Source: Dasysyrphus tricinctus (taxonomy: Eukaryota > Arthropoda > Insecta > Diptera > Syrphidae). From it: 64,000 bases of DNA. Of the stretch, positions 1-13,876 are shown one piece after another. Position 1 is the stretch's first letter. Each line of letters opens with the position of its first letter. The position numbers were made by a program, and so were the translations under genes. The notes below the pieces were generated by a model. The model did no database searches. It was not told the DNA's origin and worked only from the letters and a program-made list of their open reading frames with translations. The stretch spans positions 103,889,490 to 103,953,489 of the forward strand of contig OY992533.1 in the NCBI GenBank assembly GCA_963921185.1. The letters are read 5' to 3'.

Positions 1-329
1 TTGCCTCGCATGACTTGCAATTCCCTTGTAACTTTTTTGAAGCGTGGGTCCAATCCACTGTTATTTACGTTTTCGTATTAAAGAGGCGTTGGTTTCCTGG
101 CCTATCCACGCGTGAACCGTGAAGTTCATCATCGGAAATACGGTAAGGCCGAAAATCATCAAGAAGTTTCGCAGATATATGTGTTCACCAACGTTTTGTA
201 GGTTTCTTGTGACATTGATTGTTACTTTCCAAGTGTTGTATCCATAGATAAGCATGGATTTTGCATTGGAGCTTGGTTTTTAGGCTTATTGAGTTGTTTC
301 CCCATACTTTAGACTAAATTCCGAACACA
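1..329. other. No gene seen; possible 3' part of the adjacent LINE
   Basis: No recognisable coding motif. The stretch lies downstream (in the minus-strand sense) of the reverse-transcriptase remnant that starts near 330, so it may be the C-terminal or 3' untranslated part of that element. This is inferred from position only. Confidence 0.3.
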
Positions 330-2620
330 GCCTTTACTTTGTCGATACGGCTGATAATATGCAGTTCGGTACCACCATCCGTATGGAGAAAATTTTCCCA
401 AGATATTGGAAATCCTCTTCCATTTCTACTTGTTGTCCAGAAATATTTACTGGGGTAGATGAGAAAATTCCAAAGCTGACCCTTTTTGCTTTTTCCGTAT
501 TGATCTTTAGTCTAAAGATTTCAGCTTCTCTCTTCACCCTGTACACTTCTTGTCATTTCATGAAGATCCATGATCCTTTGAGAGAATAAGTATACGTCAT
601 CCACGTACTCCAGATGTTTGAGGTGATGTGATTTCAGATTCCAATAAATTCCATGCAGCACATCACTTATCACCTGCAGGAACGGTACGTGACAACCCTG
701 TCTTAACGCACTTTGGTTTTCAAACTCCTCTGGCAACCTTCCTGTATAGAACGTGACGTTTGGATCTATCATATGTAGCCTTAATAATAGCAATCAATTT
801 ACCTGGGAAGCCCTCCTGCGCAAAGCAAGCCCGATAAATATTCTCTATTAAATTAGCCGTTTGCATTTGGAGGTGGCAAAGTACTTATGAGTAGTTGAAA
901 ACCCTAATCTAGTACTACCAACTGCACATGCTCTCATGTTCGAGTAGATACATTTTACATGGGAAATCAGTTTGATGTGTTCCATTGAAAAAAGCTAGGA
1001 AAGTACGTGCAAGTACTTCGCCACCTCCAAAGGAAAACGTCCATCGTCGAGCGCCTTTTCGATGTGAATGAACAGCAGGGGAAGTGGTGATCTATATTCA
1101 ACGCACTGTTCGATGATGATCCACAAGGTGTTGACAGTACGAAATCCTGCTTGTTCAGCATCGAGCGAGTCTTTGAGGTGGTCTTTAATTCGTTCCACGA
1201 CTATTTTTTCTACTAGCTGGGCTACAGGAGGCAGCACGCAAATTCCTCTCCAGATTTCTTTGGTAGCTTAGCAGTCATTCTTAGTTTCCACTCTTCAGGA
1301 AAACGCTCTGTTTCCCAAGCTCTCTCAATGAGTGAGCGTAGGAGCTTACTCGATGTTGTTGGCGCTGCCCGTAGGATCTCCACGGGAATACCGTCAAGTC
1401 CAACCACTTTGTTTTTCTTCAGTGCTCTGATTCCGGTTAAGATTTCTTCTCTACATGTGGGCATACAGTGCGTATTCGGGAATTTGTTACTACAAATGGG
1501 ACATTGGGTGTTGGATTCACTTTACTGGTGGCAGGGAAAAATGCTCCTTTCACCTTTTGAGCTGGTCCGAAACTAGCAGAGATCCGTCTCTGTCTTTTAT
1601 CAGGTGTTGTTTAGAGCTTTGGGCACTTGTGTGCTTTTTGGTAATTCTGTAGATGGTCCTACTGCCAAAGCTACTTGTGGTCCTACTGCCTCACCTTTTG
1701 TAGCCAATGCCTTGATATAGTTACGCTAATCACATCGCACGCTACGGTGAACTTCTTTCATCTTCAGGTGATACGCAGACTCTAGGTTGTTTCTCCCTAC
1801 TGTTGAAGTAGCTGCAGTGCGAGCCTAGAGCTGTTTTCTTTCTTCAATCCTGATCCAAGTTTCTTTAGAAAATCAGGCACTGTTTTTTTCTTGCGACCGA
1901 CAGACTTTTTCAGTACCGGATATGAAAACATTTTGGCAACACACTAATAGATTTCGATGGAGTTGCGTTCCATGCTACTCGTTGCCCTCAATTCTTGTGA
2001 AAAATGGACCCTAATTGTTGACGGACTGCGGGATCCTCAAGTCTATCGGTATTTCGCTTGGGCATTCTAGTATTTTCTTTGGAATCTCCAAACTATACAG
2101 CTGTGCGAAATCTTACGGTAGCAACCATCAGATTGTTACTCCGATCGATTCCCTTGCCTGCTCCCTTCTGTTACGAACGTCCTCGAGACTGCTGCTAAAT
2201 CACTGACTGATCCCTAACTGCTTGGAAGTTTTTGTCCCTCCGTTAACACCCAACTGACTTTATGACACTTCTTGTACTCAAACATGGTTCTTCCTAATAG
2301 AAGTCGGTTGGCCTAACAAAAATCAACAAAATGTTCACCATTTTCATTGCTGTAACCATAGACCATGGTTTCCCATAATATGCTTGACTCCATCATTGTC
2401 ATTGCAAACCTTGGCACTCAAGTCTCACATTACCATTATGATGTCCCAACGTGGGGTAGGTACTATCATAAGCGGCACTCAGTTGGTTATAAAAGGCCTC
2501 TTTTTCCTCAACAGAAGAGAGTTTCGTTGGGACATAACACCGTATGACGATGGTGACACGTCTTACTCTAGCTAGGAACCTAGCTTTCAAGACCATGTCA
2601 TCTAGAGGCTTTCAATAAGG
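330..2620 (-). pseudogene. Non-LTR retrotransposon (LINE) remnant, endonuclease plus reverse transcriptase
   Basis: Minus-strand pieces fall in the order expected for a LINE ORF2. Near 2,600-2,400 the apurinic-type endonuclease core reads VTIVIRCYVPTK followed by EEKEAFYNQL. Near 2,350-2,230 another frame gives NENGEHFVDFC, the usual endonuclease middle block. Near 1,460-1,250 the RT fingers read KKNKVVGLDGIPVEIL and then FPEEWK. Near 1,240-1,040 comes DAEQAGFR. Near 690-590 comes GIYWNLKSH followed by the YVDD form of the RT active-site box. Near 500-340 comes the thumb block INTEKAKR...FQYLGK. The pieces are in different frames with stops between them, so the copy is dead. The family resembles proteins annotated in insects as craniofacial development protein 2-like or LINE-1-like; I do not assign the clade. 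Confidence 0.85.
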
Positions 2621-5035
2621 TAAGCTTGTGAGAGCTGTTTCGGAAAGCAGCAATCCAATGCTAGATACACGATAACTTCCAGGTACCTTTCCAGAGTAGA
2701 GAAGTAGAGTGTGACGAGTTGGAGACATAAGCTTTCCCGAGTCCAACCATCTAACTTAAGTAATCCCTAAGATACCCATTCTTTTTCTGAATTGAGGAAT
2801 CTGATATTTTGAGGACCTTCACTTCCGTTGTTAAGAAGCGTCATCATATTCCAATCTTTGTCCGAGTACAATAGACAGAAGCCGTCAACGTGATATCATT
2901 CCTTATTCGAGGTGTACTGCCACGTAGTTGTAGTAGTAATGAGGCTTGGTGTTTCGTTAACGGATTTGATTTCAACTGCGAAGAATCCTTACCTCCGTAA
3001 CCTGTCTTAGAAAGCTAGGCCTTCCACACCTGTAATTTAAGCCTATTTACATAAAAGATAGTTGCCCGGAGCCACTGATTGTTGCGCTACTGACCCATAC
3101 CAAGTTCTAATCAATCAATAGTTTCCTGATCAGGCACGATGCAGGTCGCTCAAGAAGAACGGTCCAAAAATTGGTCTTTCCTCAAATAACGGTAAAAACA
3201 ATGTAATTTACTTGATATCGGGAGAACTTTTTCTTGATTATGAATTAATAAAGATTTTCAACTTAATTTACAGGAACATAATTTGCAACAAATTTTAAAA
3301 ATTACATAACGACGCAGCCAATTACCACTTTTCTTATACAACCTCGCTTAAAATCGCATGTCAAATCGTCCCTTTTTGCGTCAAATATCAATTCCATGTC
3401 CTCACGTGGGTCCATGTCCATCAACTAAAAAGCCAGCGCGGTGGACATCTTACAAAAAAAAAGCAACCGAGGATTGTCAAGGCCCGATTAAGATCTCTGT
3501 TGACATGACATTTCAGTTTGTGCTCATCATCATCAATTTAAGTGTCCCATGCCGTGCTGGTCAGCAAAACAACAAGAAAAAACAATCTCTCTCTCTTTAG
3601 GTACCCAGGGAGGTCCTGCTGCGAGACAAACCGAAAAATGTATGCAAAACGAATTCAATTAACACCTTGTTAAACGTTCCTTCCAGGGTCCTATGTGTGC
3701 CTCAAACCATTATTCAAACTGCTGCTACTCCAGTTTCCATCAAGGCAACCCTATCCCAAGAAGGTACCTAAGGGTTGTTTTATGCGGCAATAATGCCAAT
3801 TGAAATAAATAAGCGTGCAAGAACTTCATTTGCTACTGTTTGCCTTCGAGGGGTTAACTGGTAACTGCGTGCGAACATTTGTTTCTGGAATTGCTATACC
3901 GGGAGGGGGTATCACCGCACCACTGATGCATTGTCGTCCCGCCACCATGCGATGACAGGTGAAAACATTGTTTCATGTTTCATGATCGTTTTATAGTTTT
4001 TTGCTTTTGTTTCTACTGTTGCTTGCCCTTTTCTTATTTATGTGACAAAATTTTGCAAATAATTGGACTCGATGATCAATGATAAAAATGTGCGCAGAGT
4101 AGCTGTCAGTCGTCCCTGCAAGTTACATTCGTATATAGATATTGAGGTGATCGCGTCCATGGGAAAATGTCTTCATAGACCGATCATGATGATGGGCATA
4201 CAAAACAATCATCGTCATAGTTTTGGCTTGATATGGCTTTGAGCTCATTTGAAATTCAAGTGACCCAAACGCGGGTAGATATGAATGTGTTTGTGGGTAT
4301 AATGTGGATTAACTATAACATTTACCAATCAAAGGGAAAACGTTTTCATTCTTTATCTCATCAAATGGACCGTAAAATAGGATCAATTGAACACTGTGTG
4401 CTTATATCTTAATTGGATTATAGAGAGCCTACATTTTGATAAAAGCTATATGAATGTGGCATCATCACCGTCATCATCATTTAAGACAAATCGCCATTAA
4501 GTTTATAATATTGAAAGAAACATCAGCGATCGTCGACCCTTTTTTAGTCAATCTCTATATAAATTACTCTCAAGGAAGGGTTTAATCTTTAGGCTTTTTG
4601 GGCTTATGACAGATGCTTGGATATGTGTCAAATCAGTGGTGACACGATTAGGATGCGCGGTCAAAAGTGATCGTGTCGATTGATCTTTTTTTTTTAATTT
4701 TCGGATCAATTCATTGGAATCAAGTGGTGGTAGAATGAGTTTGGAAATGAGTTTTTATAGGTTTTATAAGTACATATACCTATGCGTATGTGCGCAAAAT
4801 TAAAACTGAGGCTATTCCTATTATTAATTTTTTGGAAGAAGCATGCACAGAAGCTTCCTTTAAAAAAAAACAACTCTTCATTTTTTTCGCAGGAATTGTT
4901 TTTTGCGCAAATCAACGTATCTTTGTTTCCTGTCGCGTCGTTTAGAATCATGTTCTTATTGTTTAAAATGTGTGATATTGGGGTCATTGTTTTTTGGCAA
5001 AAGGTTTATAAATGATAGGTGAATTGAATTAGTCT
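2621..5035. other. No gene recognised; LINE upstream part and unique sequence
   Basis: The first few hundred bases are probably the 5' part of the minus-strand LINE. From about 3.2 to 5.0 kb I see only moderately AT-rich non-repetitive DNA with short A and T runs and no coherent protein motif in any frame. The ORFs here are below 95 codons and have no recognisable domain. Confidence 0.4.
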
Positions 5036-5209
5036 GAGTTCAGAGCTCAAGCCTCCAGCTCCCCGCCCTTAAGTCCATATTAAGGAGCTAGCCTCTAGGT
5101 TGGGGCTTGGGGGTCGTTCCTTCGGAGTGATTTCTAGGCCACGTAATTATATTTAGTTGCAAAGCAACAAGCCTCGGATACGGATAGATTTACTGTTGAC
5201 GATCTTAGC

Positions 5210-7480
5210 AAACGGAATAAGGACAACGAACTTCGGATCTGCACGTGGAATATTCTGTATCTCTTAAGACCATGTGCAGTTGATCATTTAGCAGAAGCCC
5301 TAAGACTGCTACAAAGCAGGCATCACCGACATCCAAGAAGTGTGATGGGATGGGCCGGGTAAGAAAAATGAAAGACTACGATTTCTATTACAGGGACTGT
5401 TTTCGGCAACAAAGGCATCGTCTTTTTGGAGTGGATTCGTCGTTAGAGGCAGACTTAGGCAAGAGTTTTTGAGTTTCAAATAGATATGTGAAAGTGCACT
5501 TCATGGCAATTCGCATCAAAGCTAAATTCGCCAACATCAGCCTCATATGCGCACAAGCCGCCAGAGGGGAGAAAGGTGATATGACACCAAGGACGAGTTC
5601 TATGAGCTGCTGGACAATACATATGAGCAAGGCCCTAGCTATGACATTAAGATTGTCTTGGGTGATTTTAATGCCAAACTAGGAAGAGAAGACGTCTTTG
5701 GTGGCACAATCAGATGATATAGCCTGCACGACACTACCCCCGATAACAGACTCAGGGAAATTGAATTTAAGCTGGTATACGCAGTTCCCCATCTCGATAT
5801 CCATAAAGGGACATTGCAATATGCCTTGACCACATTGCAATCGACGCAAGGCACTCCCCCAGTATCAAGGATGTTCGGACGTTCTTAAAAGCCAAAGTTG
5901 ATTCGGACAACTATTATACCTCGTTATAGCCAAGGTAATGCTACGGATATCCAGACCAAAACCAAAATGGGAAATATTGTGAGAAAATTCGACATCGCCA
6001 GGTTCTTTTCCGATCGAGTCTTTAGCACCCTCATAGTCTTATGCCGCCAACTTAAAGCATCAATAACAAGTGGAAGAATTGCCAGGAAGCCATCAGAGAT
6101 GCCACATCTGACGTTCTCGGCCTCGCAAGACCAGCACAGCGAAACCCTTGGTTCGATGAAGAATGTCGGCAAGTACATACAGCCACACAACCATTCATAC
6201 AAAGCGGCTTTGCATAGAAGGATCAGAGCTGCTAGCAAGCTCAACGAGCAGATAGGAGAGAGGAACTCGGGCTCTTCAGAAGGAGATGGAAGGAGCATGA
6301 TAAGTGTGCTATCGAGGATGTAGAAGGAAGTTATTGCAGGAAAGAATTTCGGAAGTGATATCAAAAGGTAAAAAGAACTTCCCAAGGCTATAATAAGGCT
6401 CGAACAGAAGTCGATGAGGGGAACATCGTGGTAGAATCGCAGTACGGTACTGAGGATATGGAAAAATAATTTCGGCAAATTGTATAACGGCACGCGATGA
6501 CGAATCGAGTTCCGCTGCCATGCAGATTGCACCATTCAACCTGGAAGACGTTGGCCAACAATTCTGTCCACCCAATCTCGATGAACTGAATGTAGTCATG
6601 TATAAAGTTAGGTTTAATAAAGCTGCTGGATGGCCTTGCTCACACCGGTGATGATAAATTGGTAGGAGTAGTCACCAACTTATCTGCAAAATATGGTCGG
6701 AGGAAAGCATGTCCGATGAATGGAACCTCAGCATTGCTTACCCGATCCTCAAGAAAGGCTCCCTCTAGACTTCACCAATTACAGTGGGATCAGCCTCCTT
6801 AACATCGTATACAAGATCTTCAATGCCGTACTTTGTGAACGCCTAAAGCCATTCGTCAATAAGCTGATTGGTCCATATCAGTGTGGCCTTAGGCAAGGAA
6901 AGTCCACCATCGACCAAATATTCCAACAGGAGTTTCAAATTGATATCCACCATCCACTATCCACTACCCACATCGTTCTGGAAAGAATAGTCTACCGAAT
7001 TGAATTGAATTGAATTGAATTGAATTGAATTGAATTGAATTGAATTGAATTGAATTGAATTGAATTGAATTGAATTGAATTGAATTGAATTGAATTGAAT
7101 TGAATTGAATTGAATTGAAATGCATTGAATTGAAAATAATAGGACAAATAAAGCGTGATTTCAGTGGTGCTTTCGTGAGTATTGAAAAAGAAGCTAAGAA
7201 GATGAGCTTAACGGTAAATGAAGGCAAGACTAAAAATATATCCTATCGACAAGAAAGGACACCCAATACCGACGCACCATGCACGTCTCGGACAAAACGT
7301 CACTTTAGACAGGTATAGTTTCGAGGTAGTAAAAGCATGCAAGTGTAAGAGGATCTCAACCAACATAGCGTGTGAAACAGGAGACAGCTAGCTTGAGACT
7401 GCGCCAGCTAGAAGAAGCTTGTTGGCTGAGTCCCTGGTCCACCGTGGACTGTAGTGACTCCCTTAAGTAAGTAAGTAAAA
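5210..7480 (+). pseudogene. Non-LTR retrotransposon (LINE) remnant split by a microsatellite
   Basis: Plus-strand LINE ORF2 fragments in order. Endonuclease start near 5,240 (LRICTW-like). Then IRIKAKFANISLICA near 5,510. Then IKIVLGDFNAKLGRED near 5,650, which contains the GDFNA endonuclease motif. Then a linker to about 6,560, with NPWFDEECRQ readable near 6,150. RT blocks follow: DEWNLSIAYPILKKGS near 6,715, FTNYSGISLLNIVYKIF near 6,770 and GPYQCGLRQGKSTIDQIF near 6,870. The RT is then interrupted by an (AATTG)n array and resumes with the thumb-like KKMSLTVNEGKTK near 7,200. The copy ends about 7,470 in TAAG repeats (taagtaagtaag), a typical LINE 3' tail. Several frameshifts and a deletion covering the RT catalytic box make it non-functional. 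Confidence 0.85.
6997..7133. repeat. (AATTG)n microsatellite inside LINE
   Basis: About 25 near-perfect copies of the 5-bp unit AATTG, interrupting the RT region of the surrounding LINE. The last two units are imperfect (aaatgcattg). Confidence 0.97.
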
Positions 7481-7489
7481 ACCACTACT

Positions 7490-10400
7490 TAAATTCTTTT
7501 TTATACCCTTTCTGCATTTCATGAAATATTTTTTTTTTTAAATATCATTTATGTGAAGTCTATGGGGATTATTCATAAATGTTGTTAAGGCCGGGCAAAA
7601 CTAGGGCTTATCTTAATAAACCAGCATTTATAATTATTTTTTTTGTTTTGGTTTATTTTATCTTGTTTGGAACAAAGACAAACGCCATTTCAAGAATCTG
7701 CCGTATTAGCAATTAGCAGCCACAACTATCCAACTATTTAACTAAAATGACTTAAAAGTTAGGCCCTCTTGATTAACTCCTTAAAACTTCAAGTGATGAG
7801 AAGAATTTCATAAAAGTAAAGTACATACATATGTATGTAGTGGGATCAATTAACTTCACAGACCTTAAGAGGGTCTAATTTTACACAGCGAACCTAACAA
7901 TCTTTAAAATTCCCTTAATTACTTAAAATTACATCAATTTGCATTTAACCTAAATGTACATATCTTGTTATTAACAATCGTGTTGTTTGAAATTGCATAC
8001 CTTTTCTCTTTAGGAATATTTTTAACTTTAAACTTACTAAAGTACTCGTACCTATACCTACAATGTACATAGATGACTTAATAGCTCGGGAAATAATGTT
8101 TCAGTCTGGGTCAAATGATTTATCCAAGATTCTGTTGTTTTCTTAACTACGCTATTGGAATAATAAACCAAACTCTGATTTTTGTTTCAACATCCCAATT
8201 TGTTAAGCCGAATATACATTCCACATTATCATCCCCCCTGACGCTTTTTATGTGCCTTTAGCACCAAGAATGAAGGCACCTTTTTGTCTTATTTTGAAAA
8301 GAAAAGACCACATTTTCTCAAAAAATTGTATTATAAATGGTACCTCCCATAGAACCATTTTTTGTATTTTCGATTTTCATGAAAATGGCAGGTACAAAAT
8401 AATGTTGACCATTTTATATGTATATGCAGAAGCTTACAAAAAGGTTTAATAGTATTCTGAACGAAAATGTTCTAAGAAATTATATTTTTTTTTTTAATTT
8501 TTAAGAAATACTCGTATCTCAAAATTTTATTTTTTAAACTTAATACTTCAAAAAATAGCTCTATTGATTTTCTACCTACCTTTTAGTCGTCTTTGAGAAA
8601 AATTGAATTAAAAATCGTTTAGCATCATTATCTTAAGAAAAATTGAGATTTTGTATACAAAAATTATCAACATTACCTCCTGTACTATTCACTTTGGTTT
8701 TACAAAACACCAACCGCATTTATTATTTGGCGTGACAAACTTCAATGGCGCCTGCTGTAAAATGTCACATTAGAGTGGCGAACGTCTGACGTTTAGACCA
8801 GGCGTTGTCGCTGCTGCTGCAGCCGATGCTAATGTGGTTGTGGATGTCAGTGAATGTGGTGACGTTTAACCATACTTAAAGCACATCTTAGTAGGTACTT
8901 TTATGGGAAAATCGCATGCCATTACAAATGTGCGGATAGAATTGGTACTTACTTGCTGGCAACCACAAAACACAAACTCACCTGAAAGCAGGGTAATCAT
9001 AGCTTGTAGCGAAGAAAATTGGCTTGGCACCAACTCTCTGTTGATGGATGGGAACAGCGAATGGGTAGTTTGATGATGTTCAGGATATCAAGTGTTTTTA
9101 ACTAAATTCGTTTCCATCTAAGGTTTATTATGACTGCAGACTCTTTCCAGATCGATGATACAGATACTTTGATGAGATTTGTTCAGGGAACCAAATCAGG
9201 GCGCCATCAATTCTTATTGATAATTTTGAATCCCTCATGCCAGGATAGGGCATGTCAGAAAACCATAATGACAGAGGTTTCATGGAGTTTTTGTCCATTT
9301 AAAGCTCATAACAACCACAAAATCAAAAGTAAAGATCCTAGAAAACTAAATTTAAAATAAAAATTCTCTCAAATTGAAGTACGTATACGCATACAGGAGA
9401 ACTCCATTAACCGTTGTTCCATTGAACTCCCGGTAAGGCCGTAAATTATGTCAATATATAAAAATATCAATGCCTTCGAACAATGGTACTCCAAGATAGG
9501 TAGGCACTTCTACAAGGAAGTATGACTGAGCCGCTATACAAGCTTGCTTTCAAATGACCGCCTGAACGCGCGGTACTATAACATGTCAATTTGGTTCCAA
9601 CAGAGTTGAACATTAAAGGGCATTCTCCTGTCCATCGGAGGTATTCTCCGATGCGTGGACACCTTTTTCCAATTGACAGTCTCCAGAGAGTATAGAGACT
9701 AGTAGTACACACCAGTTGTGCAGCGTTGTATTTCGTCGTTGCGTCGTCGCCGTCGTCGTGTAATGTAACTATGTCTTTGATGCATCATTGAACGAAATTG
9801 AAAGGCTGTGTGATTCCAGAGGTCCAAGTCTTGGCAGGGTGAAGCAAAATGTTAATTTATGACCCCATTGCCATTTGGTTTGTATCGAGATGCCCAGTAG
9901 ACGCACCGAATGACACAGTTGTCCAGCAATAATGACAAGATTTGAAATGTGGGACATGTTTGTGTGTTTTTGTGGATTCTTTATAGGCTTTTGATTTATA
10001 CCGAAACAGTGGCAACTTTGCTTCAATCTATACAAAAAAAATCAAAAATATAAAAATACAGTGGCCGCTGAAACTATTGACAGCTTCAGATGTCAAGGTT
10101 TAAAAAATCAAAAAATATCAGTGTCTAAAACGTGTTTGATTTTCAAGGAATGTGCCAAAACTATAACACGATTTCGAACTACCAATACCAACTAAAGACT
10201 GATTGACGTTTAAATTCAAATTTGAAAAAGAATTTGAAGGTTATGCCACAGTTTCATGACTGTGTCAATAATGACCAAACGAATGAATTTATCCATTCTT
10301 TTGCCAGTATTTTGACAGATGACTCCCAGAATAATGTCAGTTTGTCGCTCGTGAAAATGCAGCATTTAAAATTGAATTGTTCGAATATTTAAATTTTGTT

Positions 10401-11570
10401 GAAACCGGTCAATGTCTGAAAAAAGAATATCCGGTTTTGTTTGACATTTCTCCTTTTGATTCTATTACTTAAAATTTTTAGAATTTCGAAAGAATTATTT
10501 TGTAAAATCTATTTTATGTACCTCAACAATTTAATCTTAATTGAATCATGGTAATAATTTGTCATTCTACAGCAATATTCTATAGACGTTATATCGTGCA
10601 TACAACTCACGACTCACCATATCAAACCTTGTCACACCTTGAGAAAATGACATTAAACCAACAGTTCAATTATAGAATTGATGAATTAAACTATAGGTAG
10701 GTACTTTTAACGATTGTTAATTGGATTTGTCAAAGAACATAAATGGCTTAGTGCGCGATTCCTGGTCAATCAGGGGGTTGCCATTAGTTTTATTGTGCAA
10801 CTTGACAGAGAAGCCCTACTTTTAACATGCAAATTGACATTGATATGTGGTGCAGAAAATAAAATTATATAGAAATACATAGTCGACTTTTGTGTATGCG
10901 GATTACCCTTAATCCAGTTTGAATTGGTGGGAAATTGCGTGACTTAGATAATTATAATTTGTTATTATGGTTAGTAGGTAAGGTAACACAATAAGAAATT
11001 ACTTATTATATAACAAAAAGTTAATTCCTTAAGGAAAAGTTAAGATTTATTCAAATTTTCCAGTATTGATAAATATATTTGGGTGCAGGGTCTTGTATGG
11101 ATTGGGAATTTTAAAGAAATGCATTTGATTACAAAATTCTAGCCAAATTGCCTTGAGTTAATATTCAAAGGGATGTGGGGAAACTATCATGAGTAACTAA
11201 GATCAGATTTTTAATTTTTTGGAAGAATGTCGACAGTAGGTATGCTTCTAAGGTCCAAGTTTCTTTTTTTTTTTGAAGATTTGTACTAATTCCTAACTAA
11301 AAATGGAATGAATTTTTATTAAGATCGCCATCTTGATTCTGGACTTGTCCCTAGAATTTTGTCTCCCTACTTAATTTTGTTTTTGAAATAGAAGGATATT
11401 TGAAATTCAAGTAAACATATTTTCAATATACTTAACATTTTATTTAAAACCTTTTCATTATGAAGGGGATATACCCACATATTTATATGTGCTGTACATC
11501 CTATATCCACAAAATGTCAGCAATAGTGGAGTGACAGAATATTTATAATTCAATATAATTGTTATAATAT
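7490..11570. other. No gene recognised; AT-rich intergenic or intronic DNA
   Basis: No coherent coding motif. The part from about 8,230 to 8,720 resembles the interior of the dispersed AT-rich family described at 12.9-18.8 kb (a ggtacctccca-type block, and oligo-A/T stretches between short conserved words), so it may be an old fragment of that family. Around 8,760-8,870 there is a short richer patch with a (CTG)n run. Nothing else stands out. Confidence 0.4.
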
Positions 11571-11589
11571 ATTGCAAAAGCTAAAACAT

Positions 11590-12890
11590 TGCCGAAATGA
11601 AATACACAACTGGGTCTCATGTAATTGCTCTAATTTTCACGAGGCTTTGGACCGGTTTCAAATGTTCCGGCTAAAGTCTCGGATAGCCTATCCGGAACTT
11701 ATCTGCAAGATAAACTTCAATTTTTGGTTTCAAATGTCTCGGATAGTGATATCCGACACATAAAGTTTCGGATAGCCTATCGGCCGGTTCAGGTAGCTGT
11801 TAAAGCTTTTATCCAGAAGATAAGAAAAATATTAATTTGAGACGTTTGGAAAAAATATAGTTTCAGACCATTTTTTCGTTGAAGAGCGTAAAATGCAGTC
11901 AAAATAAGTGTCCTGGATTTATGTGAATGTTGGAAGACGAATTTGTATAAATCTGTACCTTGGTTCTAGAAGGGCCATTGTCCATTTTTACAATACTGAC
12001 TTACATAAGTACACTATTTGACTCCGCGGAAGATGTTCCACGACTTTAATAAGGGCCAATGGACTCCAATTGCTTCTTAACAAAATACCGATAGTTAAAG
12101 AAAGTTTAACTATCAAAAGAAATAAGCATTTTTAGACATTAAAAAGCAACATTTTCGACTACCCAAAAACTAACATTGGCCTTTTTGGAACCAAGGTACT
12201 AAAATATCCAATACAAAAAAGGAAGCCACTCAACCAAATTAGAACACTGCTATATTTCCGTCTATCCTCTTTTTTCTTAAACAATGCGTTAACGGATGAA
12301 TGAGATGTAAAGATTTTTGTAAATTATATTTTTATTGCATAATTATTTTTTATTACAGCTACATATTTATGTAGGTACACACATCTTAATCATATTCCAA
12401 AATTTAAACTCCAGTGCATTTTCGAACATGTACTGTGAGGGGTTGCATTATTTGCTGTATAATCACACCGCTTGTGATGTCTTCTTCTCTTCTTTTTGTT
12501 CGAATAGGGAATCTATTTTCAACACTTGTTGTTTACAGGCAAAAATCCTAAGTCCAACGTTGAGCATTTGATGTATGTATGCCTAACTGCTGAGTACTGA
12601 GTTTCATCGTAATAGTTTGAATTTTGTCTGTTAATCGATCCATCGCGGTTCGTACTGAATTTAAATTATTGACATTTTAAAAAAAACGATAATTTTTTTT
12701 TGTTTTGATAGCAAAAATTTAATATTCAGTATGTTTTTGATATTTAATGTTGTTCTCAAACTGTAAGTAGCTAGTAAATTTATCCACCGGTTAGTTTATC
12801 TGAGACTTTGACGATGAAACAGAAAATAAATAACGCAACTTTTATCTGCTGGGTAGGGTTATGTGTCGGATATCTATCCGAAACTTTAAC
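11590..12890. repeat. Cluster of GGATAG-type palindromes beside the dispersed repeat family
   Basis: Near-palindromes of the form TCGGATAn...nTATCCGA occur near 11,679-11,698, 11,737-11,757, 11,766-11,784 and 12,865-12,881. Two of them are preceded by the same word, ggtttcaaatgt. Near 11,590 there is a diverged copy of the 'gcacgactggatcgcacg' end sequence of the family that follows. The reading is that this is an edge or relative of the same repetitive element. Confidence 0.5.
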
Positions 12891-12920
12891 CGAAATATTT
12901 GAAACTGGCTTAGAATAAAA

Positions 12921-13876
12921 AATAAAATGCACGACTGGATCGCACGTACTTGCTCTTATGTTCAAGTTGAGTGGGACTTAAGAACTTTAAAAAATATTGA
13001 AGTAATTATAGAAAAAGTATAAAAAGCATTTAAATCGTTATTAATTGCATAAACAGTCTGATAAATAACTTAGAGCTCAAAAAAAAGTATGCCATTTGAT
13101 TACTTGAACAAATATGAATATATGCAAAAAAAAAAAATCTAAAATCGTTGGAGCCGTTTTCTTAAAAATTAATTTTTTATATATAAAATTTTTGTAACAA
13201 TTTTCAAAAAAAAAATTGGTATGCCAATTTTGAGTATATATTAATATACATTTAAAACTGAAAATTCAAGTTAATTCATCAACCCGTTTTTGAAATATTG
13301 AATTTTCAAAAAAAAATTTTGAATCTTTTTTTAAAAATCCAAAATTTATTTTTTCAAAAATTTTGGTATGCAGTATTCTAACAAAGCTTTTGTGAAAAAA
13401 GTTTTATTGAGATCGGATGAGCGGTTAATGAGAAAACCAAAAATCAAAAAAACCGTTATATGGCAGGTACCATTAATAAATGTTTTTGGTGATTTTTTTT
13501 CTTACTTAAAGGTACATAATATCTACAGTAATACACTGATTTTTTTTATCAAAATCGTTGAAGCCATTTTTGAGATAAATAAGCTTTTCCTTAACGGTTG
13601 TATGGCAAGTACCGTTATTTTTTAAGCTAAAAAAAAAATTTCAATTTCCCCTCTGGAGAGTTACAAAAAAACCTTAAGTTCAAAATTTGAAGAAAATCGC
13701 CAGTGGTTTAGGCTGTAGGTTGAGGTACGGACAGACAGACAGACAGACAGAATTGTGCCACCCACTTTTTTCGTGTTCTCTATCATCGTAATGTCATGTT
13801 TGATTGTTATCTCGAAATTTTTTTTTTGCACGAATCTAAAACTTGCCCTATAGTACCTATATCCCAAGTAAAAATT
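12921..13876 (+). repeat. Dispersed AT-rich element, copy A
   Basis: One copy of a repeat of about 960 bp. It starts aataaaatgcacgactgg, runs through short words separated by long A/T tracts (for example ggcaggtaccattaa and ggcaagtaccgttatt), contains a (GACA)n stretch near 13,727-13,750 followed by gtgccacccacttttt, and ends near aagtaaaaatt. It has no long ORF. The family is unknown to me; a non-autonomous DNA element is possible. Confidence 0.8.

Noticed and set aside
5924..6535. 203-codon minus-strand ORF, the longest in the first 40 kb
   Set aside because: It is antisense to the LINE linker between endonuclease and RT and shows no domain. The plus-strand ORF at 5,898-6,323 contains pieces of the LINE protein in mixed frames and is likewise not a separate gene.
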